From the NCBI GenBank assembly GCA_003161855.1, contig PMNM01000081.1, positions 1 through 7,033 on the forward strand: a stretch of 7,033 nt of DNA, read 5' to 3'. This DNA is from Syntrophaceae bacterium. GTDB taxonomy: Bacteria; Desulfobacterota; Syntrophia; Syntrophales; Fen-1087. Position numbers and translations under genes: made by a program. Below the pieces are notes generated by a model. That model saw only the letters and a list, made by a program, of their open reading frames with translations. It ran no database searches and had not been told where the DNA came from. Positions within the stretch are counted from its first letter, which is position 1. Every line of letters starts with the position of its first letter. Shown in pieces: positions 1 to 5,445 of the stretch.

Positions 1-554
1 GGGCGTTCCTTTCCATAGGTGATCGTTTTGATACTTTCTTTATCCAGGCCGAGGTCAACCAGGTATTTCATGGCTGCATCGGCGCGACTCTGGCCAAGGG
101 CCAGGTTGTATTCAACGGTACCCCTCTCATCACAATGCCCTTCGACGACCAGACTGTAATTTTTATTGCTGCCCAACAGACCCGCGAGCCGTTTCAGGAT
201 TTCCCTGGCTTCAGGTTCAATCGTTGATTTATCGAAGACAAAATAGATATCCTCAAACGCCGTCTGCTCCTTCTCTGCAGCTGCTGCTGCCGCAGCATCC
301 CGTTTCAGGGCTAGCTCCTTCACATCTTCTTTCTGCTGCTCAGCCGCCAGCTTCCGGGTAGCCTCTTCTTTCGCAGCCGCCTCAGCCTCCTTCTTTTTAG
401 CGTCCGCTTCCGATTGTGCTGCCGCTGCCTTTTGGTCTCCGGCCACTAGGCCCTCATCTTTTGATACCGCTTTTTTAGCACACCCCGTCATCAACACTAT
501 GGAAATACAAAAAATCACTGTCATGATTCCTATGCATATACTCTTTCGCTTCAT
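1..554 (-). CDS. pal: Peptidoglycan-associated lipoprotein Pal (C-terminus cut off by the window edge)
   Basis: This is the outer-membrane lipoprotein of the Tol-Pal system; its OmpA-like domain grips peptidoglycan and binds TolB. I read 184 codons from an ATG at 554; the last part of the protein lies beyond position 1. Residues 1-24 are a lipoprotein signal peptide (KRK n-region, hydrophobic core, lipobox LMTGC) with the lipidated Cys at 25. Residues about 27-98 are a charged, Ala/Lys/Glu-rich, probably helical linker including seven consecutive Ala (87-93). The OmpA domain starts near F100 (FEDIYFVFD) and carries the Pal signature GHCDERGT (139-146) and YNLALGQSRA (149-158); D142 and R157 match the family's diaminopimelate-contacting residues. 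The start is supported by GGGAGG at 565-570, about 10 nt upstream. It lies 113 bp downstream of tolB, with a terminator between. The fold and name are secure; the linker is unusually long for Pal. Confidence 0.95.
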   Translation of the reverse strand, partial: MKRKSICIGIMTVIFCISIVLMTGCAKKAVSKDEGLVAGDQKAAAAQSEADAKKKEAEAAAKEEATRKLAAEQQKEDVKELALKRDAAAAAAAEKEQTAFEDIYFVFDKSTIEPEAREILKRLAGLLGSNKNYSLVVEGHCDERGTVEYNLALGQSRADAAMKYLVDLGLDKESIKTITYGKER

Positions 555-614
555 GTTACTGATTCCTCCCTTCTCCTTAGGTAAATAAATAGATCCGTCC
601 GGTAAATATAGATG

Positions 615-644
615 ATTCAATCACAATAGAACCCTAAAGGTCAA
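615..644 (-). promoter_or_regulatory. Candidate sigma70-type promoter for pal
   Basis: On the minus strand TTGACC (639-644) is followed after 18 nt by TTGAAT (615-620). It sits just past the tolB terminator T-tract and about 60 bp before the pal ATG, where a separate pal promoter would be needed. A TATATT farther downstream (nearer pal) is an alternative -10 but lacks a good -35. The -10 match is only 4 of 6, so this is weak. Confidence 0.28.
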
Positions 645-647
645 CAC

Positions 648-681
648 AAAAAACGCCCGCCCCTGATTTATTTCAGGCGGG
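648..681 (-). terminator. Intrinsic terminator between tolB and pal
   Basis: Read on the minus strand, the arm CCCGCCTGA (681-673) pairs with TCAGGGGCGGG (666-656) as 6 GC-rich pairs plus 3 further pairs separated by a 2-nt GG bulge. The loop is 6 nt, and a CG then a run of six T (653-648) follows. The tolB TAA stop (670-668) lies inside the loop. This is the standard Rho-independent layout and should end, or attenuate, transcription coming from tolQRAB before pal. Confidence 0.72.
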
Positions 682-1984
682 GGGACCATGAGGGACTGAT
701 GCAACCCGGGACGTTCTCATAAACGACCCGGATATTGGACCCGTTTGCATTCATCACACAGATGCGGCTTTTTCCGGCAATCTTCTGACTGAAGGCCAGA
801 TACCGGCCGTCAGGCGACCACGAGGGGGATTCGTTTTGTCCCTCCGCCGGACTGAGCTGCATGGAATGGCTGCCGTCCTCGTCGATCGAAAAGATCTGGA
901 AACGACCATCCTTGCGGCCCTCATAAACAATCCTGTTGCCTTTGGGTGACCAGGCGGGGGAGGTATTGTAATTTCCTTCATAAGTCAATCTTTTGACCCC
1001 ATTCCCCTCATGATCCATCAGATAGATCTGAGGAGTACCCGACCGGTTGGACACAAACGCAATCTTCCGGCCGTCCGGTGACCATGCCGGAGACACATCG
1101 ATAGAAAATTCATGGGTCAGGCGCCTGAGAGAACCGCCTCCAATATCCTTGAGATATATTTCTTCATTGCCGTCCTTGCTCAGAGTCATCAGCATCTTTT
1201 TGCCATCCGCTGACCAGGCACCCGGAAGATTGAGTCCTTTGAAAGCAGATATTTTGCTGGTGGCATAATCCTTCAATCTGCGGACATACAGATCGGGATT
1301 GCCATCCCGATGAGACATGAAAGCAATGGATTGACCATCCGGTGACCAGCGTGGTGACAGGGTGGTGGTGGCAAAGTTGGTAATTTGAGTCAGTTCAGAA
1401 CCGTCGAAATTGATGCTATAAATATCCGATGACTGGTTTTTTTTCAGGACAAAGGCAATTTTTGTATTAAAGACACTGCCGTCTCCCGTCAAGGCCAGGA
1501 GAATCTCCTGGGCAATTTTACGTATGATTTCTTTTCGATCATCCATCCGACCGCTGTATTTTTTCTCGCTGAGCAGCTCTCCCTTCACCACATCAAAAAG
1601 CCGGTATTCGATCACGAGGGTTTTCCCCGTCAGGTTATAGACACCTTTTACCAGGTATTCCGCCCCAATGACCGTCCAGTCTGCAAAATTGATTTTCCCC
1701 CCCGGGGAAGTTGCCCGACCCTGATCCTGTAAAAAGGCTTTCTTATTAATAATATTGAAAAACCCCGTCATGTTCAGATTCTGGGCAAGGGTATCTGAAA
1801 ACCAGACCGGCAGGTCTTCCTTGGGCTGTGCACTACTGAATTTTTGAAAATCTGTGATGGCGATGGGATATTTCTGAAAAGCGGGAGAATCAATATCAAG
1901 ATAAACTTTTCCGCATGCCTCCATCCCCTGACACAAGAAGAAGAAAATAACGGCCATATAAATGAATATCTTTACCGATCGCAC
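668..1984 (-). CDS. tolB: Tol-Pal system beta-propeller protein TolB
   Basis: This is a periplasmic protein that links TolA to Pal and so couples the inner-membrane motor to the outer membrane. It has 438 residues, normal for TolB. Residues 1-23/25 form a signal peptide (R2, K5, then a hydrophobic stretch ending about 19). An alpha/beta N-terminal domain runs from about 27 to 165, followed by a six-bladed propeller at about 172-438. Each blade carries a WSPDG-type motif, with Trp at 213, 257, 301, 345, 389 and 433, an exact 44-residue period; blade variants are WSADG at 257, WSPKG at 345 and the terminal WSPR at 433. The start is GTG at 1984, with GGAG about 10 nt upstream; an ATG at 1957 would remove the basic n-region and is less likely. 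The gene follows tolA after 36 bp, consistent with one transcript. A Cys at 24 near the cleavage site lacks a proper lipobox, so I treat the protein as soluble. Confidence 0.95.
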   Translation of the reverse strand: MRSVKIFIYMAVIFFFLCQGMEACGKVYLDIDSPAFQKYPIAITDFQKFSSAQPKEDLPVWFSDTLAQNLNMTGFFNIINKKAFLQDQGRATSPGGKINFADWTVIGAEYLVKGVYNLTGKTLVIEYRLFDVVKGELLSEKKYSGRMDDRKEIIRKIAQEILLALTGDGSVFNTKIAFVLKKNQSSDIYSINFDGSELTQITNFATTTLSPRWSPDGQSIAFMSHRDGNPDLYVRRLKDYATSKISAFKGLNLPGAWSADGKKMLMTLSKDGNEEIYLKDIGGGSLRRLTHEFSIDVSPAWSPDGRKIAFVSNRSGTPQIYLMDHEGNGVKRLTYEGNYNTSPAWSPKGNRIVYEGRKDGRFQIFSIDEDGSHSMQLSPAEGQNESPSWSPDGRYLAFSQKIAGKSRICVMNANGSNIRVVYENVPGCISPSWSPRLK

Positions 1985-2020
1985 GGAGGTAATGCTCCTT
2001 TCTCTTATCTTATCCGGTCA

Positions 2021-2773
2021 TTATCGAAATTCCGAAGAATGAAACCGAATACCGATTTCAATATTGTTGTCTCTGATCCATTCCGGAAGCGGGGGTAACG
2101 GACTTGCTTTTTTGATGGCTTTCATAGCCGAATCGTCAAAGTACCGGTTACCCGACCTCTTTTCAAAAATGATGTCGCTGATGGCCCCGTTGCGAAGGAT
2201 CCTCGCCTGGATCACCGTTTCGATATTTTCTTTAGACAAAATGTCTCTGGGCAGAGACCACTGTCCCTTGATCTTCGACCAGATCGCCGCATAATAGGAT
2301 GCCATTTTCTGGTTTATTTCCGTATTGCTGAGCGGAGCGGATACTGCTGAACTTTCCGTTCCCACGGAAGCCGTGCGGTTGGGTGTTTTCGCAGATAATT
2401 GAACTTTTTTTCTGACCGCTTCAACGGCCTTTTCACGCTGGGGGTTTTGCTTTTTTTGAACATCGACTTGTCGGACGGGAACCGACGAAATGGTCTCGAC
2501 AGGCCTTTTTAATACAATGGCGCCGGGTGCCGGAGATGGTGTCAGAATTTCCTTGGACAGGGATGATGCCGTGTTGCCGCGAAAAGAAGTGTCCTGCAGA
2601 TTTACCAGTTGCACAGAGTATACCGGACCAAAAGTCCACTTTGGCGACGGCACCGTGGGGGAAAAAATGATCAGAGACAGGGCGACGATATGGATAAAAA
2701 GAGAAAGACATACCATTTTGTTCAGGCTGAACCCATTACCGTCTCTGGTTCTGTTCAGCCTGGAAGAAATCAC
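2021..2773 (-). CDS. tolA: TolA-type energy transducer (TolA/TonB C-terminal family), compact form
   Basis: This is a single-pass inner-membrane protein expected to carry the proton-motive signal from TolQR to TolB/Pal. It has 250 residues. A cytoplasmic tail (1-19) precedes one membrane anchor (about 20-38), then the SVQLVNL segment (53-59) common in TonB-like proteins, a Pro/Ser/Lys-rich low-complexity linker (about 75-150), and a C-terminal TolA/TonB-like domain (about 153-245). That domain has YYAAIWSKIKGQW (160-172) and SPLPPLP (224-230). Position between tolR and tolB supports TolA rather than TonB. It lacks the long Ala/Lys/Glu helix of E. coli TolA (about 420 residues) and is much shorter. 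The start is GTG at 2773, overlapping the tolR stop as GTGA, with GGAGG 7 nt upstream. The family is clear; assigning TolA rather than a generic TonB-like protein rests on context. Confidence 0.85.
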   Translation of the reverse strand: MISSRLNRTRDGNGFSLNKMVCLSLFIHIVALSLIIFSPTVPSPKWTFGPVYSVQLVNLQDTSFRGNTASSLSKEILTPSPAPGAIVLKRPVETISSVPVRQVDVQKKQNPQREKAVEAVRKKVQLSAKTPNRTASVGTESSAVSAPLSNTEINQKMASYYAAIWSKIKGQWSLPRDILSKENIETVIQARILRNGAISDIIFEKRSGNRYFDDSAMKAIKKASPLPPLPEWIRDNNIEIGIRFHSSEFR

Positions 2774-3195
2774 CTTGATTCCTCCGGGGGTTCGGTGATC
2801 ATACCCAGTTTATCAACGCCAGCCTTTCTGACCTCCGACATCACCTCAATCACAAACCCGTAAGGAATACTTTTATCCGCCCGCATGAAAATCTCCCGGT
2901 CAATCCGGCTGGAGAATATGTTTTCCAGTTTTATCCGGAGATCACTCAGCGAAATTCTGTTTTTATTGATATATATCTCTTTGGCACCGGTAATCGTCAA
3001 AACAAGCTTTTCTTCCGTCACATCAATACTTTTTGATTTCACCTTGGGAAGGTTTACATCAATGCCCATCTGCAGCATGGGCGCCGTGACCATAAAGATG
3101 ATCAGTAACACCAGAACAACGTCAACCAGTGGTGTCACATTGATCTCGGCCATCGGCTTGTTTTCGAAGTGATTTCGTCTTCTGACAGTTCTCAT
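2770..3195 (-). CDS. tolR: Tol-Pal inner-membrane subunit TolR (ExbD/TolR family)
   Basis: TolR forms the proton channel and stator with TolQ and energises TolA. It has 141 residues, standard for the family. A basic cytoplasmic N-terminus (RTVRRR) precedes the conserved AEINVTPLVDV segment (16-26), and one membrane helix spans about 22-40. D25 in that helix corresponds to the proton-carrying Asp of TolR/ExbD (E. coli D23). The periplasmic domain fills about 45-141 and includes IFMRADKSIPY, the usual family block. The ATG at 3195 comes only 6 bp after the tolQ stop, and no convincing Shine-Dalgarno sequence precedes it, so initiation is probably coupled to tolQ translation. The end overlaps tolA by 4 bp. 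Confidence 0.95.
   Translation of the reverse strand: MRTVRRRNHFENKPMAEINVTPLVDVVLVLLIIFMVTAPMLQMGIDVNLPKVKSKSIDVTEEKLVLTITGAKEIYINKNRISLSDLRIKLENIFSSRIDREIFMRADKSIPYGFVIEVMSEVRKAGVDKLGMITEPPEESR
2781..2785 (-). promoter_or_regulatory. Ribosome binding site of tolA, inside tolR
   Basis: GGAGG lies 7 nt before the GTG at 2773, within the codons for the Pro-Glu-Glu of the TolR C-terminus. It fixes the GTG start and, with the GTGA stop/start overlap, points to translational coupling of tolR and tolA. Confidence 0.8.
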
Positions 3196-3201
3196 GGCAT
3201 T

Positions 3202-3954
3202 TTATTTTCTGACATAATACCGTTCAATGATATTCAGCAATTCAGAAGAAAAATTGTCCATTTCCTGGGTCATCGTCTTGACACGGTTTATATAGTAATT
3301 ATAAAAAATAACGGCAGGAATGGCCGCCGCCAGGCCAGCGGCAGTCGCAATAAGTGCTTCTGAAATACCGGGAGCAACAATGGCCAAAGTTGCTGCCCCC
3401 CTGGCTCCAATTCCTTTGAAAGTATCCATGATGCCCCAAACCGTCCCGAAAAGGCCAATAAAGGGACTGGCGCTTCCCGTTGTCGCCAGAAAACCGAGGG
3501 TGCTTTCTAACTTTGTGCTTTCCGAATCGCGTGCCCTGTTCAGGGCGCGCTCAATATTATCAATACTGTTCATCTCCACGGAAATCCCATCCCCACTGTC
3601 TGCTGCTTTGCCGGTCAGGGATTCCCGGATAACTTTTGTGACCTTAATCAGCTCCGTATAACCGGAACGGAAAACCTCGGCAATGGTGGAATACTGGAAC
3701 TTTTTTGATTCCGGAAATATTTCCGACAATTTATTGCCCTTCATATAAGCTTCTAAAAAGGCGTCGTTTTCCTTTTTCACCTTTTTGAGAACTTTAAACT
3801 TCATCAGGATAATCGCCCAGGAAACAATAGAAAAAAAGAGGAGCAGCAGCAAGACAAACTGCACCATGGCTCCGGCATCCAGAATCATGCTCAGCAGGCT
3901 GCCGTGGAATTGCCCCCCCATGGCGCCTACGGTAATAAAAGCAATGTCGTTCAC
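3202..3954 (-). CDS. tolQ: Tol-Pal proton channel subunit TolQ (MotA/TolQ/ExbB family)
   Basis: TolQ is the multi-pass inner-membrane protein that builds the proton pathway with TolR and drives TolA. I place the start at GTG 3954, giving 250 residues. An upstream TTG at 3969 is unlikely because the AGGAGG at 3961-3966 would then lie inside the coding sequence; from the GTG it sits 6 nt upstream. Membrane segments are at about 31-52, 153-176 and 192-218, with a large cytoplasmic region between the first two, as expected. The conserved family block SASPFIGLFGTVWGIMDTF (161-179) is intact, followed by the Gly/Ala-rich third helix (ISEALIATAAGLAAAIPA, 197-214). It is the first gene of the tol cluster; no ybgC-type thioesterase gene precedes it, since the next gene upstream is a divergent tRNA. 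Confidence 0.94.
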   Translation of the reverse strand: MNDIAFITVGAMGGQFHGSLLSMILDAGAMVQFVLLLLLFFSIVSWAIILMKFKVLKKVKKENDAFLEAYMKGNKLSEIFPESKKFQYSTIAEVFRSGYTELIKVTKVIRESLTGKAADSGDGISVEMNSIDNIERALNRARDSESTKLESTLGFLATTGSASPFIGLFGTVWGIMDTFKGIGARGAATLAIVAPGISEALIATAAGLAAAIPAVIFYNYYINRVKTMTQEMDNFSSELLNIIERYYVRK

Positions 3955-3960
3955 TTTTAA

Positions 3961-3966
3961 CCTCCT
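3961..3966 (-). promoter_or_regulatory. Ribosome binding site that decides the tolQ start
   Basis: A full AGGAGG lies 6 nt before GTG 3954. It selects this GTG over the upstream in-frame TTG (3969) and over the internal ATG (3921). Confidence 0.85.
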
Positions 3967-3993
3967 CAAACCTGTTCGGCTTTGACGGCGTTA

Positions 3994-4022
3994 TCTGTAA
4001 TGGAAAATGCCATTCTTGTCAA
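3994..4022 (-). promoter_or_regulatory. Candidate sigma70 promoter of the tol operon
   Basis: The minus strand has a perfect TTGACA (4017-4022), a 17-nt spacer and TACAGA (3994-3999) as -10 (3 of 6, including the leading TA). Transcription would begin near 3986, leaving a leader of about 30 nt before the tolQ GTG. Position and spacing are right, but the -10 is mediocre. Confidence 0.48.
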
Positions 4023-4053
4023 TAAGTGATTTAAACCCCGCCCTTATAAATCC

Positions 4054-4080
4054 TTGACAAGGCAGGCACGTTGCGATAAT
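4054..4080 (+). promoter_or_regulatory. Candidate promoter of the tRNA-Thr / purE / tsaC unit
   Basis: TTGACA (4054-4059) and GATAAT (4075-4080, 5 of 6) lie 42 bp before the tRNA. The spacer is 15 nt, shorter than the usual 16-18. The -35 sits in a small inverted repeat, CCTTG-A-CAAGG (4052-4062). No other promoter is evident before purE, so this one may serve all three genes. Confidence 0.5.
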
Positions 4081-4121
4081 ACGTCCTTCCCGGATGAGAA
4101 ATCAGATCAATGACCCAGCGT

Positions 4122-4197
<76 letters not shown>

Positions 4198-4270
4198 TAA
4201 AAATAATCCATTAAGTCCATTTCAACCACCGTCCAGGTTCTAAGGCAATGATCAGGGAAACACCCGCTTT

Positions 4271-4276
4271 GGGGAG
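4271..4276 (+). promoter_or_regulatory. Ribosome binding site that decides the purE start
   Basis: GGGGAG sits 7 nt before ATG 4284 and only 4 nt before the in-frame GTG 4281, so the ATG is the better start. Confidence 0.65.
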
Positions 4277-4283
4277 ATGAGTG

Positions 4284-4796
4284 ATGATACAAAAGGCAAA
4301 GGTGTCAGTCAGTGTGGTCATGGGAAGTGAATCGGATCTACCCGTGATGGAAGAAACCGTCAAGACCCTCAAAGATTTCGGTATCTCTCATGAGGTCGTG
4401 CTGACCTCCGCGCATCGGTCACCGGAGAGGACTTCCTCTTTTGCAAAAAAGGTGGCAGAAAGAGGCATTCGAATCATCATTGTAGGAGCCGGTGCCGCTG
4501 CACATCTGGCCGGTGTTATCGCATCCCAAACCCATCTGCCCGTCATCGGCGTTCCCATTGATGCTACCTCCTTGCGGGGGCTGGATGCTCTATTATCTAC
4601 CGTACAGATGCCGGGCGGCATCCCCGTGGCGACCATGGCTATCGGCAAGCCGGGCGCAAAAAATGCCGCCCTTATGGCGATCCGGATATTGTCTCTTGAA
4701 GACGCAATTTTACGAAAGAAGTTGCAGACCTACTGCAAAAAGATGGCAAGGGATGTTGAAAAAAGACAGAAAAATTTAAATGCCGGAAGTTCTTAA
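4284..4796 (+). CDS. purE: N5-carboxyaminoimidazole ribonucleotide mutase PurE (class I)
   Basis: PurE is the cytoplasmic enzyme that converts N5-CAIR to CAIR in de novo purine synthesis. It has 170 residues, typical of the single-domain form. The phosphate/nucleotide-binding motif GSESDLPVM (14-22) is present, followed by TSAHRSPER (41-49) with the catalytic His44, and GAGAAAHLAGV (68-78) with His74. VQMPGGIPVATMAIGKPGAKNAAL (107-130 region) closes the active site. The AHRSP and AAHLAG motifs match class I (PurK-dependent) enzymes rather than class II. No purK lies next to it in the window. The basic C-terminal tail (about 145-165) is helix-like. The gene overlaps tsaC by 17 bp and probably shares a transcript with it and the upstream tRNA. 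ATG 4284 is preferred over GTG 4281 on ribosome-binding-site spacing. Confidence 0.95.
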   Translation: MIQKAKVSVSVVMGSESDLPVMEETVKTLKDFGISHEVVLTSAHRSPERTSSFAKKVAERGIRIIIVGAGAAAHLAGVIASQTHLPVIGVPIDATSLRGLDALLSTVQMPGGIPVATMAIGKPGAKNAALMAIRILSLEDAILRKKLQTYCKKMARDVEKRQKNLNAGSS

Positions 4797-5445
4797 AATT
4801 AATCCAGAAAATCCTGAGATTAATCTCATTGCCCGTGCGATCCACATTTTGAAGACAGGGGGAGTCATTGCTTTCCCCACGGAGACGTTCTACGGTCTGG
4901 CCGCCGATGTCACAAACGAAGATGCCGTTGAAAAAATATTTCATCTCAAGGGTCGCGATTTCAGCAATCCTGTCGCGTTGATCATTGGCAACGACAGGCA
5001 GTTACAGGGTCTTGTCGAAGAAATCCCGGACAGCAGCCGGATTCTTATGCAGACCTTCTGGCCGGGACCGCTTACCCTTGTGTTTAAAGCCTCTCCGCAG
5101 ATTATCCCGAAATTAACCGCTCACACAGGCAAAATCGGCATCCGCATCTCCAGTCACCCGGTTGCCGCCTGTCTTGCCAATCAACTGGACGGGCCCATTA
5201 CCGCGACCAGCGCCAATTTCTCAGGGACCCCTGAGATTCTGTCACCTCAGGAAGTTGTTCGATGCCTTGGTGATCGGGTAGACCTTGTCATCGATGGAGG
5301 TTTGTCACCCGGCGGTAAAGGTTCGACCATTCTTGATGTCACGCTCGATCCACCGGTTACACTGCGGGAAGGCGCCATCCCGACGCAACGGATCCGGGAA
5401 AAACTCCTTTTTACTGCAGCAGCCGTTCGGCGCCTGCAATCATGA
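4780..5445 (+). CDS. tsaC: L-threonylcarbamoyladenylate synthase (TsaC/Sua5/YrdC family)
   Basis: This enzyme uses L-threonine, bicarbonate and ATP to make threonylcarbamoyl-AMP, the donor for t6A at A37 of tRNAs that read ANN codons. It has 221 residues, the short TsaC/YwlC form without the extra Sua5 C-terminal domain. Family motifs in order are FPTETFYGLAAD (32-43), the KxR motif K57-G-R59 followed by NPVALII (63-69), WPGPLTLVF (94-102), IGIRISSHPVA (119-129), TATSANFSG (141-149) with the SxN motif S144-N146, and GSTILDV (181-187). The ATG lies inside the end of purE (17-bp overlap, different frame), with no strong Shine-Dalgarno sequence, so coupled translation is likely. A YciO-type paralogue without the activity is possible, but the intact KxR and SxN motifs favour TsaC. 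Its 3' end overlaps the convergent zinc-ribbon gene by 35 bp. Confidence 0.92.
   Translation: MPEVLKINPENPEINLIARAIHILKTGGVIAFPTETFYGLAADVTNEDAVEKIFHLKGRDFSNPVALIIGNDRQLQGLVEEIPDSSRILMQTFWPGPLTLVFKASPQIIPKLTAHTGKIGIRISSHPVAACLANQLDGPITATSANFSGTPEILSPQEVVRCLGDRVDLVIDGGLSPGGKGSTILDVTLDPPVTLREGAIPTQRIREKLLFTAAAVRRLQS

Noticed and set aside
1292..1311. Perfect 8-bp inverted repeat ATCGGGAT-TGCC-ATCCCGAT inside tolB
   Set aside because: It lies in the first propeller blade, has no T-tract on either strand, and one such repeat is about what chance gives in 7 kb.
1986..1999. GGAG-CATTAC-CTCC mini-hairpin that could hide the tolB ribosome binding site
   Set aside because: Only four base pairs with no extension on either side; too weak to claim as a translational switch.
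3913..3919. Seven-C run (seven G on the coding strand) near the tolQ start, as a possible phase-variable tract
   Set aside because: Seven is short for slippage-driven phase variation, and the frame is intact through it; switching off tolQ would also be costly.
3955..3969. TolQ start at TTG 3969
   Set aside because: The perfect AGGAGG would then be coding; GTG 3954 sits at ideal distance from it.
4198..4283. Search for a terminator or riboswitch between tRNA-Thr and purE
   Set aside because: No stable hairpin with a T-tract and no recognisable aptamer pattern is visible in these 86 bases.
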